Notes: a model not told the origin generated them from the sequence alone. A stretch of DNA of 64,000 nucleotides from Gordionus sp. m RMFG-2023 (GCF_954871325.1 NC_088777.1:35937366-36001365); one strand, 5' to 3'. Shown: positions 49,913 to 61,960, numbered from the stretch's first letter. Made by a program: numbers and translations.

Positions 49913-50143
49913 TTATAAAATAAAAATATAATATACTTTAATATGTTTAACAAAGTTTGTAAAGGAGTTTGTTGAACCTTTAATAACTTTTTTACTTGTG
50001 CAATATTGACATTCAGCTTGTACTTTGTTCTTTTTCACATGAATTACTTTATAAAATTTTCCATCTAGAATTTTAAGATTCGGATTTGATTCAGGTGAAC
50101 CCATCTCCATAATTTCATCTTCACTACTATGATTGTTAAACAT
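49913..50143 (-). pseudogene. BED zinc-finger exon of a hAT transposase
   Basis: From an ATG at 50143 the frame reads an acidic leader (HSSEDEIMEM), then KNKVQAECQYCTSKKVIKGS followed by SFTNFVKHIK. This is the CxxC...HxxxH-like BED finger that binds transposon ends. It is followed by a GTATAT donor-like site after HIK, so the true exon probably ends there (about 49946). No following exon was found. It may be the first coding exon of the enclosing 48041-52573 hAT or of an older element. Confidence 0.6.
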
Positions 50144-50304
50144 TTTACAAATTAAAAAATATTACATATAAAATATATCCTTCTCTTATTTAGTTTTGGT
50201 GTTGTTATTTTTAATCTATCTATCTTTATGACCTATAACATTTCCAACTAATTTTGGTTATCAATATATTTAAAATATAGCGGGAAAAAATAAAGAAAAT
50301 AATA

Positions 50305-50565
50305 TGCAAAGAATATGGGTGGTGACGATATGGTGCGAGGTTCGAGTCAGTAAAAATATATTTTATTAACTAATTTCTTTTTCTTTTGTTAAGGTATTTA
50401 TACATTTTCTAACATATAAATTAGAATATAAAACGAAATACAAAAAAGTAAAATAATATTAAAAAAGTAAGGTTACGCCGTTTATAAAATAAAATTAGAT
50501 TATAACAAAAATAATAAAAGTTCAAATGCAAAAAACAAAAAATAAGATAAAGGAATAACGCAACA
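50305..50565. repeat. Left long terminal repeat
   Basis: It starts TGCAAAGAATATGG and ends GGAATAACGCAACA. About 30 bp inside it contains GGTTCGAGTC, a polymerase III B-box-like word whose role, if any, is unknown. Confidence 0.92.
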
Positions 50566-51689
50566 TTCTCCCTCTTCTGATAATTTCATCGGAGAAGTCA
50601 TAGAGAGTTTGTTGTTCAAGTGGTTTATAATTTTGGTAATCAAGTTGTATCACATTTCTCAAATTTCATAATTAATCCAGTCGAATATTGGAATTTGGAA
50701 TAAATCGGAATATATAATTTGGAATAGTTGATCAAATCAAATATATGAATAATATGCACGAATAAAATTTTGAATTTTGGAACAATAAAATATATAATAA
50801 GGAATGATAATTTATGGAATAAGGAATAAAATTTTAATGATAAATCATAATAATTATTATATTATTTTTAAGCTAATCATAGCGTTTTATACTTTTAGCG
50901 TTTTATGCGTTTTATATTTTTAGCGTTTTATATTTTATAAGCGTTTAATTTTTCGTGTTTTAGTGTTTAATTAATTTTTGTTTATTTTCTATGTCCCAGG
51001 TTAAAATATGCAAATAATATATTATTCACATTTCCCTCTCTTTAAATAAAATTTTAAATTTCACACCCTAATTTTAATTCAAAAAAAAAAATTCTTCATA
51101 AGATGTTTTGAAAATTCACCACATAATTTAAATATATTTTTCTAAAATGAATGTTTTTTTACATAACTTTTTGTCTTCAAAGCTTTTAATTTCAAAAACT
51201 TTTTATCATATTAAGTATTACTTATAAGGGTTATTTGAATCAATCATGTGATTTAAAAATTACATTTTAACATATTTAAAATTAAGTTTTATCTTCTTGT
51301 TTAGGATTTTTAATATTTTTAATTATATTTAAGAATTCATCTTTAGGTTTATGTTAATTTACAACAATTGGTCATCATTCAAGAAATCAAAAAATATCAA
51401 TATTATCCATTATGATTTTACATTTTAGTAATTTTAAAAATTTATAACATGCCTTTATCCTGGCATAAAATTTTAATTTATAATACTTCTTACGTGGATT
51501 AGAATAATAAGTAACCATCATTGGTCTCACAAAATAGAATTCATAACCTATCGTTCAACTTCCATATCAGTTCTTCCTAGGTTGTCACATTAGGTTAGGT
51601 GCTGGCTATTATATTCCAGTCCAACATCCAGAGCCGGGACACCATAAAGAAAGAAGCTTTTTGCATGAAAGAACGTACTAAGGTTTGAT

Positions 51690-52020
51690 TCTTGGTCATC
51701 TCAGTAGTTTAGGTAGTCACAATAGATAAGGTAGTCATAACATCACAATAGATAAGGTAGTCATAATAGGTAGTCATCTCCATAGGTTAAGCACAAGGTA
51801 GAGTCATAATAGGTAGTCATCTCCATAGGTTAAGCAATCAACACAATAGGTAGTCATATAAATAGAGTCATCTCAATGGATTAAACAATCGTCACAATAG
51901 GTAGTCTAAATAGAGTCATCTCAATGGATTAAACAATCGTCACAATAGGTAGTCATATAAATAGAGTCATCTCAATGGATTAAGCAATCGTCATAGATTA
52001 GATGGTCATCTCAGCAGATT
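51690..52020. repeat. Tandem repeats inside the LTR element
   Basis: Repeated words ATAGGTAGTCATCTC, ATAAATAGAGTCATCTCAAT and GGATTAAACAATCGTCAC form a compound array with several near-identical copies. Not coding. Confidence 0.85.
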
Positions 52021-52061
52021 AGGTAGTCATCTTTTTCTAGTCCACCACCCAAAGGGCACCA

Positions 52062-52322
52062 TGCAAAGAATATGGGTGGTGACGATATGGTGCGAGGTTC
52101 GAGTCAGTAAAAATATATTTTATTAACTAATTTCTTTTTCTTTTGTTAAGGTATTTATACATTTTCTAACATATAAATTAGAATATAAAACGAAATACAA
52201 AAAAGTAAAATAATATTAAAAAAGTAAGGTTACGCCGTTTATAAAATAAAATTAGATTATAACAAAAATAATAAAAGTTCAAATGCAAATAACAAAAAAT
52301 AAGATAAAGGAATAACGCAACA
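52062..52322. repeat. Right long terminal repeat
   Basis: Same length and nearly the same sequence as the left copy, ending GCAACA before the TAATA duplication. Confidence 0.92.
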
Positions 52323-52691
52323 TAATACAAGATTTCACGAAGAAAATAAAGTTACATTGTGTGATATGTAAGTGTTTTAAACAAGAATATTAAAAAGAAT
52401 CTGTATCTGTATCTTTTTAAAGAAAATGAAAAAGATACAAGATTCTTTTCAAAATAAAGGATCTTAGATACAGATACTAGTATCTTATTAAAAATGTCAA
52501 TAAGATATTGAGTACAAGATACAAAAGGATCTTGTATCTTAGATACAAGTATTCGCGGTACTGACCAACTCTGTCAATTGAGGCATATGTATAAATAACC
52601 TTTTTTATCACTTGCAATTCTTTAGACGTAAATTTGTTTTATATCAACCATCGAAAACATTTTATACTGTAATAAATAGATTTTGTATTAA

Positions 52692-55139
52692 CCCTGTATT
52701 GCATGTACTATGTTAGAATAATTTTTTTTTGGCAAACTAGATTTTTTATTTCTCTCGATACTATTGATAATCTCATGGCTCACTTTTTTTAAAAAAATTC
52801 TAAATTTCCTAGAAGATGAACGGTATGTGGATTAAAATACACATTATGCAATTAAGGATACCAATTTCAATTTTTTCACAATAATTTTTATTATACTCTA
52901 AACTATAAATATATATATAATTTTATATAAATACAACAAATATTAAATGTTTGAACATTTTAATTTTCATGAAAATCTATAAAACAATTATTTGTGGGCG
53001 TAAAACATAAATATACACTACATTTTTTGCAAGATACTTTTGTAATAAATATGCAACCTGGAATTTTACATCTACCCTTTTTATCATTATATTTGGGCCA
53101 GTGAGCTGTGAGGTCTTTCCTAACCTCTTCATTTGGTAAAGATTGGGCTGGTCCTTTTTTACATTTTTCCCGATAACCAGTTTGAACTGATTTTCGTTTT
53201 GGAATATTGTTTGAAGTGCATTTGCCATATTTGCAAAGGACTTCCGCCACCGAAATTTTGAAATTGTACAAACTTAATAGATCCTTGCCTGCTATTGATA
53301 TACTATTATAATCGTGTGTATAGCAACCAAGAATTTATAAGCAACATGTCGAATACATGAAATAAAATTCGATGGTACCATTTTCTTGATTTGGTATGAA
53401 TTCTATATAATGAAAGTAAAGAATCCATAAGATCTACACCTCCCATTGATTTATTACAAACTTTAACAATGTTTGGACATTTTATCATTATTTTATCCTT
53501 TTTTTTCTATCATATCTTTCGCAATCGATAAGAGGATGTGCACCTACAAAAGTGCTCAATAAGGTCACAGCACGATTGTCGTGCCACTTCACTGAATTTA
53601 ACTCAACCCCGTTTATTATTGTTTTTTTTGAAACAAAAAATCCTCGCCCTTTTTTTTCAACTCCTTATCTGTTGGGAAGTTGATATTTGGTAGTCGATTA
53701 CCTCTGACCGTGGCCGCGCAAAATATCCCTCTTTGAGCGAGTACGACTTGCAAATTTGGTGAACAAAACCAGTTATCAAAAAATAATTTATAATTAATTT
53801 GCTGCGGTATATAAGAAATTAAACGTAGCACAGCATTGCCACTTGCTCCAACAACAGGCAATCCTTCCGCTGGTAGTATTTTCCCAGAGTATACTTCAAA
53901 ATTATGGAGAAGGCCATCATCTCCGCATAGTAGGAAGACTTTATAGCCCCATTTTTTGGGCTTTTGGGGGTTATATTGCTTTAATCTGCTCATCCCTTTG
54001 TATGGAATTATTTGCTCATCTACGAAAATATTTTCCCCTATCGATAAAGATTTTAGTATATTATTGGTTATAGTTATCAAGGGTCTATTTTATGAAGTGG
54101 GTCATGGCCCTCACTTCCAAGTGGAATAAATTTGTCATTATCATTTATATGAATGAATGATTTGATTTGTTCCCAGCAATTTAGGGTCATGACATCAGCC
54201 ACCTTGGCCTGTCTTGTATTGGTGGCCCAGTAGAGACGTGCTCTGGGAAGTAAAATAATTGACATGTAAAAAATAATTCCTATAAATTTTTCTAATTCAT
54301 CTATCGATAAATTCAAAGGTTTGTTGGAATTGCATTGAATTGCATATTTGATTCGTAAACAATTAGAGGTAATAAATCAGTGAGATATGTATTATAATAA
54401 TCCATTGGTTTTTTTACTTTATCAACCGTTGGGTTTTCTCCTTTCCACTTTGGAATAACTAACGGTAAATTAGTTAAGCAATTTTTCCAAATCATTTTTC
54501 TCACGATTCCTTTTTCATTATTTATATTTTCATCCTCTTCCGATTCATCACTCTCATTGAAATCTAGATATTTATAGATTATATAAGAGCATACATTTTA
54601 AATATACCTAAATCATTATTTTGGGTTGACAGAAACTCCTCATCAGACGATTCACTTAAATTTGAATCTTCACTATCATTAGGTATGGTACCACAATTCA
54701 TAATTCTAAAAATATAAAACTCAAATAAAATACCTTATTTGCATAATGTGTCTTTAAAGCAACGTATGATTATTACAAAATATAATTATCAAAAATAATA
54801 AATATATATAAAATAATTTCATAAACATTAATTTTTACCTTTTATTTATCTAATTTAAATGTTTTGAATTTTGTCAAATATATTATTTATCCTTTTACGC
54901 TGTGTAGAAAATTGAGAAGAAAAATTTTATAAAAAAATAGCCATTTTTAAAAATAGGGTTTATTAAAATGCGAAATTAAAAATTAATAATTGATCACGTG
55001 GCCCAAATTAAAATTCCAATCGAAGATATAGAATATGGCTTCAAATACACACCATGCAATTGATTTAAAATTTATTTATAAAATATTTATTATATAATTT
55101 GTGGTATGTGGCTTGAGATACACAGTATGCAATACAGGG
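52692..55139 (-). mobile_element. piggyBac-type transposon, 2.4 kb
   Basis: The left end is CCCTGTATTGCATGTAC after TTAA (52688-52691) and the right end is AGTATGCAATACAGGG. The right flank reads TAAT, not an intact TTAA, so that site has changed. A subterminal phrase (TATGTGG...ATACAC..TATGCAAT) is repeated inside both ends, near 52825-52860 and 55030-55065. It carries a nearly full-length decayed transposase on the minus strand. Confidence 0.9.
52960..54701 (-). pseudogene. piggyBac transposase, nearly full length, frameshifted
   Basis: From an ATG at 54701: an acidic N-terminus with a probable 44-bp GT-AG intron (donor about 54608, acceptor about 54565); then PKWKGENPTVDKVKKPMDYY; then LSIDELEKFIGIIFYMSI. 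All three catalytic Asp contexts are present: FVDEQIIPYKG (about 54020), LFFDNWF (about 53780) and NKSMGGVDLMD (about 53440). The C-terminal Cys-rich finger follows (RCKIPGC, SCKKCSVYLC). The reading frame changes at least four times (near 54315, 54080, 53620-53490 and 53300), so the gene is dead although domains and length are those of the family. Confidence 0.92.
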
Positions 55140-55513
55140 TAATATTTTTAGATATGTCTTGTTTTGTTTTAATCATTTATATGTTAGTTTATTTTGTATG
55201 CAAAATATAATAAATGACAAAATATGAAATTCAGAACAATTGTTTAGAGTTAGCAAATTTAAAAAAAGTATAATATATTAATATTATACCCGGCCGCCGA
55301 AGTCCCGCAAATTGAGATTATGGGGGGCTTCGCCCCTTATAAAATTTATTTAATTGAGCCCCCTGATATTGTAAAGGCTAGCGACGCCCCTGGAAATAGA
55401 AGATATAAAAAACTCAATATAATACTTTGAACCAACACCAATATTATGTTAATTTTGGGTTTTTAATGTTGGTTTTCAGCCCAATACTGTAGTATAATTT
55501 AATTGCTTATATT

Positions 55514-56289
55514 TAGGTTTGTGCCGATCCGCATATTTTTCACCGATCCGATCCGATAGTTTCCAATATTGGTTTAAAACCGATCCGATATTTATATTAA
55601 TTTTTTACCACCCCCTTTGAACCAAATGTAATTAAGAAATCAATATTTTTTATGGAAAAAATCAAAAAACATATGTTTAATAATATATCCATTTTATGTT
55701 GGTATGAATTATAAAATTGTATTTAATTTAATATATAAAATTATAGTATATTAGATTTTTTTAATAAATACGAGAGCCTCTAGATTTTCTGGCAATAAGC
55801 TTCTACGATATGGAGTATCTATATTCCCTGACGTACGGAAGGTAAACTCAGATGATTCCACAGATAACGCATTTTGCAAAATTATCTTTGTCTTTTGTAA
55901 AATATTTCTATAATTCAGATACCATATTTAAAAATATTCTTTATTTAAATTATAATTAATAAAATTAGCGTTATTATTTAAAAAGATTTAAAATAATTAA
56001 AACTTTGGGTGTTCCTTTCTATTTTAATAAAAAAAACTTTTAAAATACTATAAATCTATTTTAAAAAAGAATAAAATTTAAAGGATGTTGGGCATTTGCA
56101 TTGTTTAAAAAAAACATTTAGAAAATATTATAATAATGTAAAATAAATATACATAACATAGAAAAATAACAAAAAAAAGAAAATTAAAAAGATCGGATCT
56201 GTTTTTTACAGATATCGGCCCGATCCGATATTTTTGGGAAATTCTAAATATCGGTGCCGATCCCGATAATTAATATCGACACAGCCCTA
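55514..56289. mobile_element. 776-bp non-autonomous hAT, TGTGCCGAT family
   Basis: The ends are TAGGTTTGTGCCGATCC and CGACACAGCCCTA. The flanks are the identical octamer CTTATATT (55506-55513 and 56290-56297). CCGATCCGATA words occur in both subterminal regions. It is the sister of 25613-26296; a short GC-richer stretch at about 55770-55890 is absent from that copy. Confidence 0.92.
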
Positions 56290-56749
56290 CTTATATTTTA
56301 ATTCCATGATTAAGCTCAAAATATTATTCTATTATTAAAGTAATATTTAAAGTAATGATATATTAATTTATCTTTTTACCTTCAAATGCTTTTTTAAGTT
56401 TGAACTGCTGGACTTTTAGGTTGAAATATATGTGTTGTGGGAAGAGTTAAATCATCTTCATCTGAAGAAGTAAGTACTATGGACATAATATTCTTAAAAT
56501 AAATTATAAAAATAATAATATCATTATTAACATTTACTTTGAATTTTGATTGAATATTAATTTCTACAGAAAATTTAACAACGAGAATTTAAAATAAAAA
56601 TGAAGGCAGTGGTTGGATATGAATTAAAACTCGGATTAAATTATTTATATTAATAATTAAAAAATATATAAAAGTAATTTTATAATACAATAAAATATGT
56701 TTTTTTTTTTCTTGAATTTTTTAAGAAAAAATATAAAGTAATGAGTAAC

Positions 56750-57045
56750 GTTTCTCTTCTCTTCTCTTCTCTTCTCTTCTCTCTCTCTTCTCTTCTTCTT
56801 CTCTTCTCTTCTCTCTCTCTTCTCTTCTTCTTCTTCTTCTCTTCTCTTCTCTTCTCTTCTTCTTCTTCTCTTCTCTTCTCTTCTCTTCTCTTCTCTTCTC
56901 TTCTCTTCTCTTCTTCTTCTCTTCTCTTCTCTTCTTCTTCTCTTCTCTTCTTCTTCTTCTTCTTCTTCTCTTCTTCTTCTCTTCTCTTCTCTTCTCTTCT
57001 CTTCTCTTCTTCTTCTTCTTTTTCTTTTTCTTCTTCTTCTCTTCT
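56750..57045. repeat. Pyrimidine microsatellite (CTTCT/CTT)n
   Basis: About 300 bp of TCTTC, TCTCTC and CTT words, entirely C and T on the plus strand. Frames read through it (Ser/Leu/Phe or Glu/Lys/Arg) are artefacts. Confidence 0.97.
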
Positions 57046-57059
57046 CAAATTTTGAAGTT

Positions 57060-58070
57060 GATTATGATAACCTGTTAGCTGTCATTATTTGATTTTTCCG
57101 AGTGATGATATTTAGTAATCTTATATCAAACAAAGATACAATAGAAAATACAGAGAATGTCACCTACTATGGATTTTTTTTGAAATAAATGATAATAATA
57201 CAGTGTACCCTAAACGCTTTTATTAAATCCAAAAATACTCAAATGAGTATTTTTACATGGCATGAGTAGCGAATAGCGTGTTACCCTTTCAAAAAAATAC
57301 CGGTAGCGCGTTACTAAGATGCCTTGCGCGCTACTTTTTTATGTGAACTAGCCTTGGCTAATTTGATATTGCTTTGATAAAATATGGACTGCGTTAGAAT
57401 AGATTGCACAAAATGATGGGAGGAACTTTGTTCACCTTACCCTTAAGGGAAAGTGGGAAATGTCTTAACCTTTTCAAAATCAATTTATTCTTCTGAAATT
57501 GATATTTTATTAAAGATAATTGTTTATAATGGCTCATTTTTATATGAGAGGGGGTAGGGGGAGGTGTAGGGGTTTAGCAATATCTATTTTTATTTGTTAA
57601 TAAATTTACTAAATTTAACTTGGCGGGTGGATCTCCTCTTGGTTACTTGATTCGAAGTATTTTAACAAACTAATTATAACCAGGGTAGTCTGGTTATGTG
57701 GCAACAGGGCCCATGTTGCATAGAGACCTGACCGCATATTTTTTGGTCCCATAACAGTAGTGTATAAAGCCATACATTTATTTAATCTAGGGGTCCGTGG
57801 AAAAGCTTGCGTTAGGGTCTACAACAATGTTTTTACACATTCGTGTTATTTTTGATAGATTTTAATCATATTATATTTTTCTTCCCTCATTAGACCTATT
57901 CTTAAATCAAAATGTATATACTTAAATTAAATTTTTGGTCTAGCTCGATTGTTCCAAATTTTGAGTGTTTTCGCGCGCACATACTTATTAAATAATTATT
58001 CTATTTAGAACATTTATTATAAATAAAACGATTATATTATCCAAATCAAAATCTAATCTAATTAATTTAA
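57060..58070. other. Region upstream of the VWC-type gene
   Basis: It contains the CGTTAC-type patch at 57255-57345 (a hAT-like terminus) and a GC-richer stretch near 57660-57830 of unknown nature. No exon or promoter was identified with confidence. Confidence 0.35.
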
Positions 58071-58077
58071 CATTATA

Positions 58078-61000
58078 ATGATATTAATATTAACGTTTAA
58101 ATACCTATTATTACTATTTGCATTTTATACTTTAAGCCGATACCATTCAGTTTTTAGTGCGGTGATGTCTGGAAAATCGCTACTTACAGGTACGGAATAT
58201 TAATATCTATAATTAATCTTGGTATTTTAATATTTGAAGGGAAATGTATATTGCCTGGAAATTTCGATAATATAACAATAAATTCAGGAGATAAATATTC
58301 ATCAGCCAAGCATTGCATGGAATGTGTATGTAACAAAGATGGGAAAGTTTTCACTTATGAATGCCAAACGTAAATATTATGATAAACAAATTTTAAAATA
58401 ATTATGGTTGTTTAACCCAATTTATTGATAAATAAAATATCTGTAAAAAAATGATGTTTTATCTTATGAACATGTTTTAAAAGATATATAAAAAAATACT
58501 AGTCATGGATTTATTTTTTAAATATTAAAAAAAATATAGTAAGCATTAGGGGACACCGATGTAAAAAAAACAATGGGTAATTTGCATTTTTGCCTTAATA
58601 CTTTGAAAAATTAACAAAACAGAACAAATTATTTAATGTAGTCAAATCCCTCAACAAAATAAAAAAAAGTGTGCTCTCTACCTATATTTTAGGAGCTGTG
58701 ATTTATGAAAGTATGGCATTTTCCCTATTTTACCCCATACCCTGGGTAAAGTGCCAAGTAACAGGGTAGAGGAGTTAATATAAAATTGAACATAATTATA
58801 TTGTCAAATTGAACAAATATTGCAATTTTGACATCTATTCATCACTTTTTATAAAATACAATACCTGAATGTAAAAAATTATATCAAAAATGGTACATTT
58901 TGAATGTGCCAATTTTAGGCACATCGTACAATTAAATCATTCTTTCCCTATGAGATATTCATAAATTTTATTCCAAATAATAGAAACTTTGTTAATGTTT
59001 ATTTTTGCACAAAAGTATCTTTTATATGGTGTAAACGTTAATATTTAAAAATTATCTCTTTAGAGCTTAAACCACACATGTTACCGTTTTACCCAGAGAA
59101 ATTTTTTTTTATAATTCTTGGGTAAAAAACAGTTTTATGGCAAAATATGTCAAACCGGGAAAGTCTTTCAAAGGATGAATATAGGTAAGGAATTGAATAT
59201 AAAATACATCTTCACACCAAATTTAAAGTCTTTATGCTTAAGGGTTAAGAATTTACACGTTAACATTGTTATCCCGTCAATCGCTTTACCCCTAACTCCC
59301 TTATTTCCTTCAAAAATCAGGGTAAAATTTAAAAAATGTGGCTATTATATTTAAGAAATAAAATAAGTAATTTTTCATAAAATGATAGCTTTTAGATTAC
59401 ATTAATTTTAGGGAATTTAACCATTATCAATCAAGATAATTTAAATATTCTTCTAAAAATACAAAGTTATTTTATACTAGCATCAAATTTTTAATTTTCA
59501 TAAAAAAATCTGGTTAAATTTTTGGATCATTTAAAAAACAGAGAATTACGATTAAATGTGATATTTCCTTGCGAAAAATATTACTTTTATCATCTTATAA
59601 CCTGAGGTTCTTGCGAGTCTTGGGTGTTTCTCCTAGAGTACTCTACTCTAATGGTTAATTTTTTTACCAAAAATATATAATTACATTATGTATATGCGCC
59701 TATAAATTTTTTTTAAATATCAGATCATATATAAAACTTAAATAATAAAATACAATATAACCCTCAAAACTAACTTTTTAAATACTACTAAAATTTAACA
59801 AAATTAAAAAATAATAAAGGTTTTAATTATCCAATAACTATCAAACCTATTCTATATAAAATTATTCTTTATTTGAACAAAAGATATGTTTAAACTATCA
59901 TAAAATATTAAAAGAGCATTTTCCTTTGAATAAACATGTTGTGAAAGCCTATGAAATGTAATTCCTTAGATGATTAACCAGAATAAATAATTAACGATAA
60001 AATTTGCATTATCTGACATAAAAGATGTCTTGAAAATTTTTTCAGAAGATAATTTTAATATTATAGTAGATAATGTGACATTAAGCAATTAAAAAATAAA
60101 TTTGAAACATTCTAGAAATGAAAAAAAATTCAGATATTGACGGTTTTACCAAATACTTGGACCCTAAAAACAAGAAGAATTTTCTGTGACGAATCTATGG
60201 CAATAGCAAAAAAATTGGTCAAGGAAAAGGGTGTTTTATTTAATCCAAATAATATAAAGGCTGGTAATTCGACCATATTATAGATATTATTGGAAAATCT
60301 CATAAAAAACACCATTTTATATAAATAAAGTTAAAAGATAGAACCAATAGAAAAAAATTCTCATTTTGTGGAATCATAAGGAATTATATTTTAATTTTAA
60401 AGAAACTCGTATTGATATAAAAGTGAACTTTAGTAAATTTTGCAGATTTAAGGCCAATTTTCTAAGGAAAATGATTGGTTTTCTTAAATCAAAATTTATC
60501 AAAAATGATTCTCTTTCTGGTGGTTTAGTAACTCAATATAAGAATAATCTAAGCCATCATGAACTTGATTTTGGAAAAAGCGTAATGACATTTTTTCGTA
60601 ACAGCGGATGGCAAGCATTACCAAAAGGTTAGCAGAAAGAGTTACCTTCAGCGTCCATATGAGAATCAAATATTCAACATCTTAGATTCATTTAATTTTT
60701 ATAAAGCAAATATCACTGTAATTAATTACGCAAAAATATCTTGTTTAAACAGCCAAACCCATTACCGGAGTACAAAAGTATATATGAATAAACATTTAAA
60801 AAAAAGGGTGGGGGGATTAAAAGGATATATTTTAAATATTATCTGGAGAACCAAGGATGAAGATAAAATTGGATCTGCATATCTCGAGAAAATGTAAGAG
60901 ACAAATCTAAGATACCGTAAAATTTCAAAATTACCGACGAAATCGATTGAATTGCAATTCTCTTTGTCAAAAATATACCCTAATCACCATGACTAATTAT

Positions 61001-61752
61001 TTTTTAAAGTTATAAGATATTTTTTGATCCCGAATGTGACAAAAAAAAATATGGCAAGTAACTTCAATGGCATATACCTTTTTTGACTAAGAAAACTATA
61101 ATACCAAATTTATTAAGAGATTAAATTTTTTCAGGGAAAAAAAATAGATTTGTCTAAACTTATTAAATATATATCTAAAATTTAAAAGCAACGTTGCCAG
61201 TGGTATTTTTAAAATCGTTATCTTGTGAAATTGAACCTATTGGGGGTTGAAGAACTCGCCTTAAAAAATGCGGGGTTGGGCTTAAAAATATTTTAAAATT
61301 CGAGCTGGGCATAAAATATTGACCGCCGGGTCTCTGATGTTACCATAGCTTGAAGAGGTGGTAGATCTATAAAATAATTTCGGCAAAAGCATTTATACCA
61401 GAAAAAGTAGTAAAGGGTCAAATAAGAGGAGACCATCTTTGGAGGTTCTCCTGCAACACCTATTTTCAAACATTTATGTTTAAAATATCCAGAAGTTAGA
61501 TTTGATATAGAATGAAGTTAACACAACATAGTAATAAATAATTAAATTGAAACATAATAATTGGAAATTTAAAACCTATTTTAAAATCACTCAAAAATTA
61601 ATGAAAACAAATATGCACTTAATAATTATTTCTCTAATCATGTTATATAAATAATTATTTGCAGATGTGGATCTACTGATTTCATAATCAAATGTGGCAT
61701 TAGGAAAGGCAAATTGTATCCGAATTGTTGTCCTTGGAGTGAATGCAAATAA
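58078..61752 (+). CDS. Secreted single VWC-domain (SVWC/La1-like) protein, three exons
   Basis: Exons are 58078-58189, 58240-58369 and 61665-61752. Introns of 50 and 3295 bp are both GT-AG and in frame, giving 109 residues. The first ~30 residues (MILILTFKYLLLLFAFYTLS) form a signal peptide. The mature part has ten cysteines: GKCILPG, then HCMECVC (the CxxCxC of VWC domains), YECQTC, IKCG and finally YPNCCPWSEC. The YPxCCP ending is the mark of arthropod SVWC proteins, the tick 8.9-kDa family and scorpion La1-like peptides; the usual SVWC has eight cysteines, so two extra ones (one in CxxCxC, one in CxxC) are notable. Family members act outside the cell in immune, saliva or venom contexts; which applies here cannot be told. 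The exons look intact. Confidence 0.88.
58370..61664. other. Intron 2 of the VWC-type gene
   Basis: A 3.3-kb AT-rich intron. It contains a GGGTAAA/TTTACCC-rich stretch near 58720-58790, a coding-like but interrupted area around 60170-60660 that I could not assign, and a GC-richer hAT-type terminus at about 61240-61345 ending CCGGGTCTCTG (related to the CTGCAGGTCTCTG end at 13112). No further exon of the gene was recognised. Confidence 0.5.
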
Positions 61753-61776
61753 AGAATAATAGATAAAAAATGTTTA

Positions 61777-61782
61777 AATAAA
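61777..61782 (+). promoter_or_regulatory. Candidate polyadenylation signal of the VWC-type gene
   Basis: AATAAA lies 25 bases after the stop codon, a plausible distance in a compact AT-rich gene. The same hexamer is frequent here by chance. Confidence 0.45.
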
Positions 61783-61960
61783 TTAATATTGTATTATTTA
61801 TGAGTTAAATATGCTAAATTAGAAAATGATTTTATTATTATTTATTGCTTTTTATTTGTTTTATTCTAAAGATAGAGATAATAAAGTTTCAAAATCCAAC
61901 ATTTTTTTGAATGTAAATTTTTTTTATATTGAGTTGTTCTTAAAGTTGGCATTAGTGTTA

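Larger units (their letters stand above)
50305..52322. mobile_element. Non-autonomous LTR retroelement, structurally whole
   Basis: Two direct terminal repeats of 261 bp begin TG and end CA. They are flanked by the 5-bp duplication TAATA on both sides. The ~1.5-kb interior has no gag or pol coding and ends in a tandem repeat. The terminal repeats are almost identical, so the insertion is young and must depend on another element's enzymes. No clear primer-binding site was recognised. It sits inside the hAT at 48041-52573. Confidence 0.92.
48041..52573. mobile_element. 4.5-kb hAT, CAGAGTTGG family, containing an LTR element
   Basis: The ends CAGAGTTGGGCAGGTCC and GGTACTGACCAACTCTG are inverted repeats. 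The flanks are the identical octamer TCAATTGA (48033-48040 and 52574-52581). Both subterminal regions (48060-48205 and 52390-52560) are packed with AGATACAAGATAC / GTATCTTGTATC words, likely transposase sites. Without the LTR element it is about 2.5 kb. A BED-finger exon lies inside on the minus strand. Confidence 0.9.
44900..55392. mobile_element. 10.5-kb hAT-type unit enclosing a nest of other transposons
   Basis: The ends TAGTGGCGTCGCTAGG and, inverted, CAGGGGCGTCGCTAGC match at 13 of 16 bases. They are flanked by the identical octamer GAAATAGA (44892-44899 and 55393-55400). GGGGC / GCCCC phrases lie just inside both ends. Most of the length is later insertions: hAT 46298-47825, hAT 48041-52573 with an LTR element, and piggyBac 52692-55139. 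What remains of the outer element is roughly 2 kb with no transposase seen. Confidence 0.8.

Noticed and set aside
53843-54073. Plus-strand open frame within the piggyBac
   Set aside because: It is the antisense shadow of the transposase catalytic region.
56680-57055. Overlapping open frames in a CTT-rich stretch
   Set aside because: Microsatellite translation artefacts.
44248-57345. A single element bounded by the two CGTTAC-rich patches
   Set aside because: The termini do not pair exactly, no target duplication was found, and the span would have to cross the border of the 44900-55392 unit.
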